Assembly: GCA_021730785.1 (NCBI GenBank)
Contig: JAKFWF010000018.1
Location: 35,462 to 99,461 of the forward strand
Origin: Hyphomicrobiaceae bacterium
GTDB taxonomy: Bacteria; Pseudomonadota; Alphaproteobacteria; Rhizobiales; Hyphomicrobiaceae
DNA length: 64,000 nucleotides
Direction: 5' to 3'
Shown here: in pieces, positions 7,798-16,601 of the stretch
Layout of the letters: every line of letters starts with the position of its first letter
Position numbering within the stretch: position 1 is the first letter of the stretch
Notes under the pieces: generated by a model
What the model was told of the DNA's origin: nothing
The model's input: only the letters and a program-made list of their open reading frames with translations
The model's database searches: none
Program-made: the position numbers and the translations under genes

Positions 7798-8826
7798 TTA
7801 CTTGGCTTTCGCCGGCGGCTCGACCGTATCGGGAGCCTTGCGGAACAGTTCGGCGACGAAATCGCGGGCGCGGATCGGTGTCGCCTCGATGAAGGGCAAC
7901 GGCCGTGTCACTTCCACGGCCGCGGTGCCGAGCCGCGCCGTCAGCGCGCCGTTGAAGGCACCCTCGCCGAGCCGCCGCGATAGCCGCCGCAGCACATCCT
8001 GGCCAAGGAACTGCCCCAGCAGATCGTCGGTGAGTGCGAGGCCGCCGGTCGCGATCAGGTGGCCGACGACGAGGCGGGCGAGGCGCAGGCTGCCGAGAAA
8101 TCCGGGGCGCCCGCCATAGAGCGCGGCGAGGCTGCGCATCATGCGCAAGTTCTCGAAGGCAACGAAGCCGACCGCAATGAGCGCCAGCGGCGACAATGCC
8201 GTCACGGTTGCGACGCGCTTGGCCGACGCCAGGATCACGCGCCGCGCCTGGATATCGAGTGGCATCATCAGGTCGCGGTCGGCCAGCGCCAGGATCTCGC
8301 CCGCATCGCGGATGTCACGCTGGTGCTCCTTGAAGCGGGCGAGCGACCAGGCGAGGTCGGTGCGTTCCGCCATCAACGCGGCGAGGCGCGTGGCCACGGC
8401 CGATTCGGCCTTCACGTCGCGGGCAGCGATCGCCGTGTCGGCCGCAGCCCGCAGACCCGTAAGCCGGCCCAGGCGCCAGATGCCGACGATCTCGCGGCCG
8501 AGGATGACGATCCCCGCGAACAGGCCAATGCCCAGGATTACGGTTGCAGTGGTGCCGACCCAGTCGTCACGGGCCAGCGCCACCGCGACGAAGCGGGTGA
8601 ACCAGACGCCGGCCGCCATGACCGCGAGGCTGACGACGGCCGACAGGAACAGAGTTCCCCAGCCGAAGCCACGAGCGACGTCGGCGCGGCCCGGCAGAAC
8701 GAGTGGACCGGCGGCCGGTGGCGGAGTGGCGCCTGCGGTCGCCTCCGGTTCGGAGGGCACTGTGATGACGGCTGGATCATCCGGGGTGAACACGCGCGGC
8801 TTGCGCGGGGCGTTGGTCGAACTCAT
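7798..8826 (-). CDS. TIGR01620/UPF0283 family membrane protein (YcjF-like)
   Basis: A 342-residue membrane protein of the YcjF/UPF0283 family. A proline-rich cytoplasmic head (about 1-60) is followed by two membrane segments, GTLFLSAVVSLAVMAAGVWF (about 56-76) and TATVILGIGLFAGIVILG (about 91-109), a charged helical region (WRLGRLTGLRAAADTAIAAR onward), a third hydrophobic stretch TALSPLALIAVGFVAFENLR, and the C-terminal DUF697-like part with FLGSLRLARLVVGHLIATGG and LSRRLGEGAFNGALTARLG. It is the usual partner of YcjX and here overlaps its stop by four bases. In enterobacteria the pair belongs to a stress-induced regulon, but its job is not settled; no stress promoter is evident here. Confidence 0.9.
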   Translation of the reverse strand: MSSTNAPRKPRVFTPDDPAVITVPSEPEATAGATPPPAAGPLVLPGRADVARGFGWGTLFLSAVVSLAVMAAGVWFTRFVAVALARDDWVGTTATVILGIGLFAGIVILGREIVGIWRLGRLTGLRAAADTAIAARDVKAESAVATRLAALMAERTDLAWSLARFKEHQRDIRDAGEILALADRDLMMPLDIQARRVILASAKRVATVTALSPLALIAVGFVAFENLRMMRSLAALYGGRPGFLGSLRLARLVVGHLIATGGLALTDDLLGQFLGQDVLRRLSRRLGEGAFNGALTARLGTAAVEVTRPLPFIEATPIRARDFVAELFRKAPDTVEPPAKAK

Positions 8827-10295
8827 GCCAAGCGATCTCCGATCAGGAAATCGAGCGCCCGGTCGAGGCGGATGTGCGGCCAGGCCGGTGTCTCGATCTG
8901 TGTGCCGGCAGCGGCAATGCGCGGTGGGCGGAATTTCACGTTGCGCACATCGGCGCCGCGCCCGTGCAAGAGGGCTGCGGCTGGATCATCGGGCAGATCG
9001 CCGGGGAAAATCACCGCCTCTTGCTTGCCATCGAACACGCGCCCATCGATCCGCTCGCCCGGCAGCGGGATGCCGGCGATGCAGGACAACAGATCGCTGC
9101 CCTGGCGTACCTCGGCTTCCCGCGTCGCCCGCAGCGCCGCAAGCGCCAGCGTCTTGACCTCGGCGCCGGCAAAGCGGGCGCGGGCGATCGCCCGCTCGGT
9201 GACGAGGGCGAGGGCTGCTTCGAGACGATCGTGGCTGCTGCGCGGCAGGTGGTCGGCCTTGGTGGCAGCGAACAGAATGCGGTCGATGCGGGGCGCGAAG
9301 ATGCGGGCGGTAAGCGCATTGGCGCCGGGCCGGAATGCGTTGAACGCGGCGGTCAGCGCCGCGGTCAGATCCTCGATAGCGGCGGGCCCGGCGTCTATCG
9401 CGGCGAGCGCATCCACCAGCACGATCTGCCGATCGAGGCGGCCGAAATGGCGGGCGAAGAACGGCCGCACCACCTCGCGCTTGTAGCTCTCGAAGCGCCG
9501 CTCCATCATGCCCGCGAGAGAGGTGCGGGCAATCTGCGGATCCGACGGCAGATCCAACGGCACAAAGGTGAGGAGCGGCGATCCGGCGAGGTCGCCCGGC
9601 AGTAGAAAGCGTCCCGGCCCGAGCGTCGCCACGACCCCGCCACCGCGCGCTGCCTGCAGATAAGCCGTAAACTCGACCGCAGCTGCTCTGGCGATCGCCT
9701 CATCGGCCGCCCCGTCAGGCGCGAGCGCGGACAGGCGTGCGAGCCATGCCGCCGCGGCGGTCGCGCGGTGGGGCTGGCGCGCGCGGGCGATCGCCTCAGA
9801 GGACCAGGCGGCGTAGCTCTGGTCGAGGAGTGCCAGATCGAGCAACCACTCGCCGGGATAGTCGACGATGTCGATGTGCAGTTTCTGTTGGCCAAACAGC
9901 CGGCCCATCATCTGGCGCATGCGGGCCGTCGGGGTGAATTCGAGGGTCACGCGCAACTGTGAGATCCGCGACGTGCTGTCTGGCCAGGCAGGGGACGCGG
10001 CTGTCAAGCATGCCAGATGCGCCTCGATGTCGAAGCGCGGGATCGCATCGTCCGGCTGCGGCTCGAGGTAGGCCCGCGTGATGCGCCCCTCGGCATAGGG
10101 CTTGAAGAACGGCAGGCGGCCACCCTCGATCAGGTTCTGCACCAGGGCCGCGATGAACACCGTCTTGCCAGCTCGCGACAGGCCGGTGACGCCGAGGCGC
10201 AGCGCCGGCGCGTTGAACTCGGCCAGGTAGGCACCGGCATTGCGCAGGGCCTCCGCGCTCGCACCAGCAAATCTCGTGGAAGTGCGGTCGGTCAC
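8823..10295 (-). CDS. ycjX: YcjX-family P-loop NTPase
   Basis: Cytoplasmic ATP/GTP-binding protein of the YcjX family. With the GTG start at 10295 (AAGG about ten bases upstream) it has 490 residues, near the usual 465-490; ATG at 10346 would give 507 and cannot be excluded. The Walker A motif is GLSRAGKTVF (about 38-47), followed by LIEGGRLPFFKPYAEGRI. The segment IDIVDYPGEWLLDLALLDQSY is the Walker B/switch region typical of the family, and ILFAATKADHLPRSSHD is the TKxD-like specificity motif. It is translationally coupled to the TIGR01620 membrane protein downstream. Crystal structures of relatives show a dynamin-like GTPase fold; the cellular role is unresolved. Confidence 0.9.
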   Translation of the reverse strand: MTDRTSTRFAGASAEALRNAGAYLAEFNAPALRLGVTGLSRAGKTVFIAALVQNLIEGGRLPFFKPYAEGRITRAYLEPQPDDAIPRFDIEAHLACLTAASPAWPDSTSRISQLRVTLEFTPTARMRQMMGRLFGQQKLHIDIVDYPGEWLLDLALLDQSYAAWSSEAIARARQPHRATAAAAWLARLSALAPDGAADEAIARAAAVEFTAYLQAARGGGVVATLGPGRFLLPGDLAGSPLLTFVPLDLPSDPQIARTSLAGMMERRFESYKREVVRPFFARHFGRLDRQIVLVDALAAIDAGPAAIEDLTAALTAAFNAFRPGANALTARIFAPRIDRILFAATKADHLPRSSHDRLEAALALVTERAIARARFAGAEVKTLALAALRATREAEVRQGSDLLSCIAGIPLPGERIDGRVFDGKQEAVIFPGDLPDDPAAALLHGRGADVRNVKFRPPRIAAAGTQIETPAWPHIRLDRALDFLIGDRLA

Positions 10296-10558
10296 GGGCG
10301 GGCAGCCTTCAGGGAGAGCGGCGGGTGATGCCGTTAAGTGGCCCATGGCGCTGCCCGAGACAAGGTCTAAGCGGACGAGGGGGGCGCCAGCCATCGCCCA
10401 ATGTTGCGGTGGGCGCCGCCGAGTGACCCTTAATCGTTCATTTATCGAATCAGCAGCGAATGGGCCCCGATGGCCCGGGTCTGCGTCCGGCCAGAGCCAA
10501 GACACCCCGTGTGCCGCCCGCGCTCAAGCGGCGCGCAGGGCAAGATGGATCAAGGCAG

Positions 10559-12040
10559 ATGCTGCGGCTGCATAATCGAAAGTCTCACTGTGCCGAGCCG
10601 GCGAGGTGGCGGCAGCGGGTGTCGCTGGCGGCGCTGCTGCTGGCGGTCGCGTCGCTGACCGCGCCAACCTCTGCCGATGCGCAAACCTTGCGTCAGGCCC
10701 TGGAACAGGCCTATCGCACGAACCCCAGGCTCGATGCCGAGCGCGCGCGCTTGCGGGCGACGGACGAGGAAGTGCCGCGCGCACAATCGGGCTGGTTGCC
10801 GACCGTCCAGGGCACCGCCGATTTCGGCAGCCAACGCCTGACGTCGAGGCCCGCGACCACGGGGGCAGGCGATACACAACCCAAGGGCTATGGCATCAAC
10901 GTCAGCCAGCCGGTGTTCACCGGCTTTCGCACCGTCAACACCGTGCGCGAAGCCGAAGCTGTGGTGCGGGCAGGCCGCGAGAACCTGCGGCTTGTCGAAG
11001 GTAACACGCTGCTCGAAGCCGTAACGGCCTACGCCGACGTGGTGCGCGACACCGCGCTCGTGAAGCTGCGTGAGGCGCATGTGAGCGTGCTCACGCTTGA
11101 TCTCACTGCGGCCGAGACCCGCCGCACGGTGCGCGAGGTGACCAGGACCGACGTCGCCCAGGCCCGTGCCCGGCGTGCCAGGGCGGTCTCCGATCTCGAC
11201 GTGGCGCGGGCCAATTACAAGTCCTCCCGCTCGGCCTACGAGCGCGTGGTTGGCAGTCCGGCCGGCGCCCTGTCGGACCCTTCCGGCCGGCCGCCGAATT
11301 TGCCGAAGACCTTGGATGAGGCACTGCAGATCGCCCAGCGCGAAAGCCCGAACGTGGTCTCGGCCCAGTACCGCGAACAGGCCGCGCGGCACGCCGTTGA
11401 CAAAATCTGGGGTGAACTGCTGCCCGACGTCAGGCTGGAAGCGAGCTACCAGCGGCGCAACGAGATTTCCGCCTCGATCGGCGAGCAGGACACCGCGAGC
11501 ATCAGCGGCCGGTTGTCGATCCCCCTTTATACCGGCGGCGAGACCCACTCACGGGTGCGGCAGGCCAAGCATACGCACGTCTCGCGCGTGCAGGAGATCG
11601 AACAGGCCCGTACCGAAGTCAGGGCCCAAGTGACGACGGCGTGGGCGCGGCTCGCTTCGCTGCGGTCGCAGCTGAAGTCGGACATGGTGCAGGTCGAATC
11701 GAACCTTATTGCCCTCGAGGGCGTGCGCGAGGAGGAGAAGGTCGGCCAACGCACGTTGCTCGACGTGCTCAACGCCGAGCAGGAGCTGCTCAGTGCCCAG
11801 ACCCAGCTGGTTACGACCAAGCATGATCTGGTGATTGCCGCCTACACGCTGATTTCCAACATCGGCCGGCTCAACGCCGAGACCTTGGCGCTCGCCGATG
11901 ACATCTATGATCCCGAGGCGCACTATAACGAAGTGCGGCGCAAGTGGTTTGGCATTTCGATCACGCATGCCGACGGCCGCCAGGAGACCGTTCTGCCACC
12001 CGGCGCGCCAGCCGGCCCAGCCGACGACTCAGCGGAGTGA
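10559..12040 (+). CDS. TolC-family outer membrane channel, paralogue 1
   Basis: Outer membrane efflux/secretion channel. ATG 10559 gives 494 residues with a signal peptide (RVSLAALLLAVASLTAPTSADA, cleaved before QTLRQ). The TolC repeat structure is clear: QTLRQALEQAYRTNPRLDAE at the mature N-terminus, VSQPVFTGFRTVNTVREAEA, LLEAVTAYADVVRD, EVTRTDVAQARARRA, then the second half with SIPLYTGGETHSRVRQAKH and GQRTLLDVLNAEQELLSAQ. Compared with the second copy at 17373 it is highly similar along its length, but the usual RFTVGEVTRTD reads RRTVREVTRTD. No membrane-fusion protein or inner-membrane pump is adjacent, so the partner must be encoded elsewhere. The 10296-10558 gap holds divergent promoters for this gene and ycjX. 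Confidence 0.9.
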   Translation: MLRLHNRKSHCAEPARWRQRVSLAALLLAVASLTAPTSADAQTLRQALEQAYRTNPRLDAERARLRATDEEVPRAQSGWLPTVQGTADFGSQRLTSRPATTGAGDTQPKGYGINVSQPVFTGFRTVNTVREAEAVVRAGRENLRLVEGNTLLEAVTAYADVVRDTALVKLREAHVSVLTLDLTAAETRRTVREVTRTDVAQARARRARAVSDLDVARANYKSSRSAYERVVGSPAGALSDPSGRPPNLPKTLDEALQIAQRESPNVVSAQYREQAARHAVDKIWGELLPDVRLEASYQRRNEISASIGEQDTASISGRLSIPLYTGGETHSRVRQAKHTHVSRVQEIEQARTEVRAQVTTAWARLASLRSQLKSDMVQVESNLIALEGVREEEKVGQRTLLDVLNAEQELLSAQTQLVTTKHDLVIAAYTLISNIGRLNAETLALADDIYDPEAHYNEVRRKWFGISITHADGRQETVLPPGAPAGPADDSAE

Positions 12041-12062
12041 AGCCCGCTCGCTGCCATGGGTT

Positions 12063-12749
12063 CTAACCGGTAGTGGGCGCGCCGACCGCAACATAGCGCA
12101 AATGACCTTCCTTGATCCAGACGCGGCAGCCATGGGGACCGACGGCGGCGGTGAGGGGCACGCCGATCGGCAGGCGCAGCCAGGAGTGCACAGCGAAGAC
12201 CTCGCCGCCTTCAGTGAAACCGCCGTCCAGCACGAACACCTCGAGCCCACCCTGGGGCGGAAGTACGATTGCAGCGCCTGGTGCCCACCGCTCCAGGCGC
12301 ACCGTTTCGCGGGTGTCGGCAAACAGCGGCGTTGCCATGACGCCAGGGCGCCCCGGTACCTCACGTGCTGCGATCCTCGCGGTGTCGAGCTTTACTTCGG
12401 TGCGGTCTGCCGCATCGAATTGCCACAGTTTCACCAGGATGGTGCAGCCCGGTTCCGAGCGCGGCGTATGCGACGTGCCCGGCGGATTGCGCAGGTAGCT
12501 GCCGGCCGGGAAATCGCCATGCTCGTCCTGGAACACGCCGTCGAGCACCAGGAACTCTTCCCCCCCGCCGTGCATGTGCGAGGAAAAGCGGCTGCCCGCC
12601 GCATAGCGCACGATCGAGGTGGCACGCGCGACCTCGCCGCCGATCCGGTCGAGCATGCGCCGCTCTACCCCTGCCATGGGCGATGGCTGCCACGGCAGGG
12701 CTGCGCCATGAACCACGGCCCGCCTGGAAAAATCAGCATTGAGGTGCAT
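12063..12749 (-). CDS. Double-cupin protein, ChrR-like
   Basis: A 228-residue protein from ATG 12749, resembling the cupin half of ChrR-type anti-sigma factors and related cupins. The first cupin carries the metal-binding pattern SSHMHGGGEEFLVLDGVFQD with the following NPPGTSH (about residues 55-95); the second, about 165-200, has GLEVFVLDGGFTEGGE but lacks the paired histidines, so only the first probably binds metal. The N-terminal zinc-binding anti-sigma domain of real ChrR is absent and there is no ECF sigma gene beside it, so an anti-sigma role is unlikely; it may be a stand-alone metal or oxidant-responsive enzyme. Twelve bases separate its start from the stop of the GST gene on the same strand, which suggests co-transcription. 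Confidence 0.78.
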   Translation of the reverse strand: MHLNADFSRRAVVHGAALPWQPSPMAGVERRMLDRIGGEVARATSIVRYAAGSRFSSHMHGGGEEFLVLDGVFQDEHGDFPAGSYLRNPPGTSHTPRSEPGCTILVKLWQFDAADRTEVKLDTARIAAREVPGRPGVMATPLFADTRETVRLERWAPGAAIVLPPQGGLEVFVLDGGFTEGGEVFAVHSWLRLPIGVPLTAAVGPHGCRVWIKEGHLRYVAVGAPTTG

Positions 12750-12761
12750 CGCGCGCTCCCT

Positions 12762-13382
12762 TCAGCCGGCAACACTCGGCCGCTGTGCCATGCGGGCCCG
12801 CCAGCCGGCAAGGTGCGTAAGTTGGGGCGGGATGTCGAGCTTCACGAAGTCGGCGAAGGCCAGACCGGCGAGCACCGTGATGTCGGCCATACTGAAGCTG
12901 TCGCCGGCAATGTACGGCTGGCGGGCCAGTACGCCGTCGAAGTAGGCCATGCCTGCCGTCGCGCGTTCGCGCTGCTTCAGGCCCCAGTCGCGGTTCTGGT
13001 AGGTTTCGAGCTCCGGCCCGAGGCCGGGTGTCGCGTGGTGGAAATAGGCGCCGACCGCGTCCATCAGCTGCACTTCGGCACGGCGCTGCATCATGTGAAT
13101 GACGCCACGCTGCTTGGCCGTGGTGCCGGTCAGCGTCGGCTTGCCATCGAGATGGTCGATGTATTCGGTGATCGCCGTGCACTCCGAAATCACCGTGCCG
13201 TCGTCGAGTTCCAGGGCCGGCACGGCCGCAGACGGGTTCTTGGCCAGAAATGCCGGCTTGCGGTGTTCGCCCTTGGGAACGTCGACTGTGATGAACTCGA
13301 CCTTCTGCGTCAGCCCCTTCTCGGCCAACGCGATGCGGACGCGGGCGGGATTGGGGAAGCCCTTGTAGTCGTAGATCTTCAT
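12762..13382 (-). CDS. Glutathione S-transferase family protein
   Basis: A 206-residue GST. ATG 13382 is chosen because GGAG lies nine bases upstream and the protein then begins directly with the thioredoxin-fold domain MKIYDYKGFPNPARVRIAL. The glutathione site is visible as KNPSAAVPALELDDGTVISECTAI (cis-Pro in AVPAL, Ser-Glu pair replaced by SECTAI). The C-terminal helical domain has YIAGDSFSMADITVLAG, the conserved N-capping box of GSTs. It probably forms an operon with the downstream cupin gene, and it diverges from a TetR-type regulator across a 172-bp gap that holds two similar operator-like sites, so its expression is likely controlled by that regulator. Substrate unknown. Confidence 0.88.
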   Translation of the reverse strand: MKIYDYKGFPNPARVRIALAEKGLTQKVEFITVDVPKGEHRKPAFLAKNPSAAVPALELDDGTVISECTAITEYIDHLDGKPTLTGTTAKQRGVIHMMQRRAEVQLMDAVGAYFHHATPGLGPELETYQNRDWGLKQRERATAGMAYFDGVLARQPYIAGDSFSMADITVLAGLAFADFVKLDIPPQLTHLAGWRARMAQRPSVAG

Positions 13383-13463
13383 GGCGTCATACTCCGGTTG
13401 CGGCGGGTGCCAGCGGTTTGGTGGCGGCATCACGTGTTGCAATGGCGGTGGATTGTGCGTAAC

Positions 13464-13480
13464 TATCTATCAGTAAGTAG
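13464..13480. promoter_or_regulatory. Operator-like site 1 of the GST/TetR intergenic region
   Basis: The 17-base site TATCTATCAGTAAGTAG shares its first eight bases, its final TAG and further positions with the site at 13522-13538. It lies 82 bp from the GST start and 75 bp from the TetR start, in the middle of the divergent intergenic region. It is a weaker palindrome than site 2. Confidence 0.45.
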
Positions 13481-13521
13481 AGAAACCCTTAATCCCAGCC
13501 TTGTGATCGAGTCAATCGACT

Positions 13522-13540
13522 TATCTATCGATCAATAGAT
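13522..13540. promoter_or_regulatory. Operator-like site 2, palindromic, of the GST/TetR intergenic region
   Basis: ATCTATCGATCAATAGAT at 13523-13540 is an 18-base palindrome with one mismatched pair, centred on GATC. It ends 14 bp before the ATG of the TetR-type regulator. Its left part repeats the TATCTATC of site 1, 58 bp upstream. The arrangement fits a TetR-family operator controlling both divergent genes. Confidence 0.55.
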
Positions 13541-13554
13541 CGTGTTGGACCGCC

Positions 13555-14112
13555 ATGGTAACACTCAACGCCACTGCCAATCTGATCCTCGATGCCGCCG
13601 AAATCCGCATGCGGCAGTCGGGCTTCAATGCGGTCAGCATTCGCGATCTCGCCGACCACGTTTCGGTCAAAAGCGCGAGCGTGCACTACTATTTTCCAAC
13701 CAAGGAAGATCTTGGCGTTGCCCTTGTCGAGCGCTATCACGCGCGGTTCTTCGAGCAGCTGCAGGCGTCGACGAGCGATGGCGTGCCGGCGCCGCAGCGG
13801 CTGCGCGCCTTCACCGAAAGCTACCGTCGGTCGCTGGTGACGGCGGATGCGATCTGCCTGTGCGCCATGCTGGGAGCGGAGGGTCCCGGATTGCCGGCCA
13901 GTGTTGCCGCGGCCGTGCGCGGTTTCTTTGCTGCAAATATTGAATGGCTGGCCAAAGTGCTGCCGGCGAATTCCGAAGGCGGCGAGCCGCAACAGGAGGC
14001 AGCAGTCATCGTTGCAGGCCTGCACGGCGCGATGATCCTGGCCACGAGCCTGGGCGATATCGCAGTTTTCGATGCCACTGTCGCACGGCTGCTTCGGCCC
14101 TATCTGGCGTAA
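13555..14112 (+). CDS. TetR/AcrR-family transcriptional regulator
   Basis: A 185-residue TetR-family repressor. The DNA-binding domain is at the N-terminus: LILDAAEIRMRQSGFNAVSI followed by the recognition region IRDLADHVSVKSASVHYYFPTK (given here as two overlapping stretches: RDLADHVSVKSASVHYY and FPTKEDLGVALVERY). The C-terminal ligand domain has DAICLCAMLGAEGPGLPASV, similar to the TetR_C_7/YxaF-like regulators of GST-type or efflux genes. Two similar operator-like sequences precede it, one 14 bp from its start, suggesting autoregulation and control of the divergent GST-cupin unit. The ligand cannot be inferred. Confidence 0.88.
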   Translation: MVTLNATANLILDAAEIRMRQSGFNAVSIRDLADHVSVKSASVHYYFPTKEDLGVALVERYHARFFEQLQASTSDGVPAPQRLRAFTESYRRSLVTADAICLCAMLGAEGPGLPASVAAAVRGFFAANIEWLAKVLPANSEGGEPQQEAAVIVAGLHGAMILATSLGDIAVFDATVARLLRPYLA

Positions 14113-14152
14113 GCGGTGGTGGTGCGGCTCAGTCGCTGGTGCAGGTCCTGCG

Positions 14153-16528
14153 TCATTTCTTCCGTTTCGACAGGAAGGGTCCAAGGATATCGGATGTGTC
14201 ATCCGTCCAAGGTTTCAGTCGGCCGCCGTGAAGCTCTTGCACGCCAGCCAGCGGACGGAAGGGGTCGAGCGCAACCTTGGTCTTGGAAAAGGCTGCAATC
14301 GAGGACGTGGACTGGGCATAGCTGCCGTCGGCATCATCGTCGGAAACCAGGATGCCGTGCAACTGCGGCACCAGCGGCAGGGTGGCGCCGAGCACGCCTT
14401 CGAGATCGAGATAGCGGTTCGAAATGTGCAACACTGCGACACCCGCGGGCGTGAGCTTGGCCGCATAAATGCGCAACGCTTCCGCCGTCATCAGATGCAC
14501 CGGTACCGCGTCGGAGGAGAACGCATCGACGATGATGAGGTCGAACGAGGCGTCGGCTTCCTTGGCGAGCGTGAGGCGGGCATCACCCAGCACGATGTCG
14601 GGGGTGGGCTGGCAGGTGTGCAGGAACGAGAAGTTCACCGGGTTCTTGGCGAGGCCGACGACGACGGGATCGATCTCGAAAAAGCGCCACGCCTCGCCCT
14701 CCTTGATGTAACACGACAGCGACCCGGCGCCGAGGCCGATGACGCCGATGCGTGGCTTGGCGCCGCGGGCATGCGCGGCTGCACGCACGAATTCGATCGA
14801 CTGCGCCATGGGGCTCTTTGGGTAGTAGTATGAGGTCGGTGTGGTGTCGACGACAAGAGCGCCGGTGTCGTCGCGCACACGCTGGGCGCCATGCAGGGTG
14901 GTGCCGTGTTTTAGAATGGTGAAGACGTTGTCGGATGACGCAATCACCCGGTAAACGCCGAAGAAACTGCGCTTGGCTTCACCCTCCCGCACGCTGAGCG
15001 GCAATGCGACGACGGCCGCCGCCATCAGCAGGCCAAGGACCAGCTGGCGCGGCGGGTACCACCACAGCGGCGGGATGAGGACCGCGAACACCGCGCACAG
15101 GAGGCTCGCGTTGCCCCAGCGCTCGAACGCCATCCGTGCGCCAGCGAGAACACCAGTGGCGCCTTCCGCCGCGGCGGGCAGCCTGCTGATCGCCCACGGC
15201 ACCCAGTACAGCGCGAGAATACCGGCCGCCGTGATCAGCCACAGCCGCATCCATTCGGTGGTGTCGCGGCGGTGGACGGCGAGGGCGCCTGGGCGGCAGG
15301 CGAACGTGAGGGCGAGCAGGATCGGATACTCGAACACTTCCGAGAATATCTGGGGGGCGAACAGGCCGGCGAACAGGCCGCCGAGCCCACCGCCGAGCGA
15401 CATCCACAGATAGAACTCGGTCAGGTGATGGGGGGCCGGGCGCTGCTCATAGAGCGTGCGGTGGGCGACCATGGCGCTGGTGAAGAATGCGGCAAGCCCA
15501 GCGCCGGCGGTGAGCAGCCAGCCGTCGTGCTTCGTCTGCGCGAGCACCAGCAGGCAGAAGGTCACCGCCAGCAGATGCAAGATCAGCAGGATGACCGGCG
15601 GGATCAAGGCGCGGTCGCGGAACACGAGAACGAACGTCAGCAGGTAGATCGACAGCGGGATCACCCAGATCAGCGGCGCCGAGGCAACGTCGGTCGCGAT
15701 GTGCGTCGTGAATGCGGTCAGCAGGGCCGACGGCACCAGCGCGAGACCGACCCAGCCGGCGCGCTGCAGGTGTGTCGGCGCCGGGCTCGCTTCATCGACG
15801 TCGGTGCGGTCGGGCGCCAGTGCGGTGCCAGCGCTCCACAGCCCGGCGCGATAACTGCAAACGACGAGTGCCACCTGCAGCAGAACAAAGCCTGCGGTCC
15901 ACAGCGTGGCCAGCGCCTTCAGCCCGAACAGCGGCTCCAGGATGAAGGGGTAACCGAGGAGCGCGATCAGGCTGCCGAGATTTGAAGCGGCATAGAGGAA
16001 ATAGGGATTGGCAGAGTTCGCATGCCCGGTTGCGCCAAACCAGGCCTGTAACAGCGGCGCGTTGGCTGCGACCGCGACGAAGGGCACGCCGACGCCGATC
16101 GCGAAGATGCCGAGTTGCCAGAGATAAGGCTCGCCGGCCGGCGGTTCGCCAAAGGAAGCGGGGAGGCCGATCGGCAAGAACAGCAGGGCGACTGCACCGA
16201 GCGCGGCATGGATCAGCGCAGCGCGGCCGCTGGCATGGCGCATCAACAGGTGCGCGTAGCAGTAGCCGGCCAGCAGTGCGCCCTGGAAGAAGCACATGGC
16301 GACGGCCCACACCGACGGCGATCCGCCGAGCACGGGCAACACCATCTTGGCAAACATGGGCTGGATCGAAAACAGCAGCAGGGCCGACAGGAACGTCGTC
16401 GCCGTATATAGGACGACCGGGGCGAGTAGCACGGTGTCCAGTGCCGTTGCGGCGCCGGCGCCGTGGGTACTGTCTGGTCGATCGCGGGGTTCAAACGGCA
16501 TCGTGGGGTCTGTTCGTCCTTCGTGCAT
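14153..16528 (-). CDS. Fused MFS-like membrane domain and spermidine synthase-like domain
   Basis: A 791-residue fusion. The N-terminal two thirds is an integral membrane region with about a dozen hydrophobic segments, beginning LLAPVVLYTATTFLSALLLF and including LLGYPFILEPLFGLKALATL and WVIPLSIYLLTFVLVF. The last ~230 residues are a spermidine synthase-like Rossmann fold: SYYYPKSPMAQSIEF, the nucleotide loop IGVIGLGAGSLSCY, the acidic FFEIDPVVV, DIVLGDARLTLA and FDLIIVDAFSSDAVPVHL. Such fusions are widespread in bacteria and largely uncharacterised; the aminopropyl donor and acceptor residues are only partly kept, so polyamine synthesis should not be assumed. ATG 16501 is an alternative start. 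It is convergent with the TetR gene and divergent from ruvX. Confidence 0.88.
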   Translation of the reverse strand: MHEGRTDPTMPFEPRDRPDSTHGAGAATALDTVLLAPVVLYTATTFLSALLLFSIQPMFAKMVLPVLGGSPSVWAVAMCFFQGALLAGYCYAHLLMRHASGRAALIHAALGAVALLFLPIGLPASFGEPPAGEPYLWQLGIFAIGVGVPFVAVAANAPLLQAWFGATGHANSANPYFLYAASNLGSLIALLGYPFILEPLFGLKALATLWTAGFVLLQVALVVCSYRAGLWSAGTALAPDRTDVDEASPAPTHLQRAGWVGLALVPSALLTAFTTHIATDVASAPLIWVIPLSIYLLTFVLVFRDRALIPPVILLILHLLAVTFCLLVLAQTKHDGWLLTAGAGLAAFFTSAMVAHRTLYEQRPAPHHLTEFYLWMSLGGGLGGLFAGLFAPQIFSEVFEYPILLALTFACRPGALAVHRRDTTEWMRLWLITAAGILALYWVPWAISRLPAAAEGATGVLAGARMAFERWGNASLLCAVFAVLIPPLWWYPPRQLVLGLLMAAAVVALPLSVREGEAKRSFFGVYRVIASSDNVFTILKHGTTLHGAQRVRDDTGALVVDTTPTSYYYPKSPMAQSIEFVRAAAHARGAKPRIGVIGLGAGSLSCYIKEGEAWRFFEIDPVVVGLAKNPVNFSFLHTCQPTPDIVLGDARLTLAKEADASFDLIIVDAFSSDAVPVHLMTAEALRIYAAKLTPAGVAVLHISNRYLDLEGVLGATLPLVPQLHGILVSDDDADGSYAQSTSSIAAFSKTKVALDPFRPLAGVQELHGGRLKPWTDDTSDILGPFLSKRKK

Positions 16529-16601
16529 ACAAGCTGCAAGGCCACGCCGACTGCGGCCATGTACAAGGTTTCAAGCCGCCGATCACTAGTTATAAGAGCA
16601 C

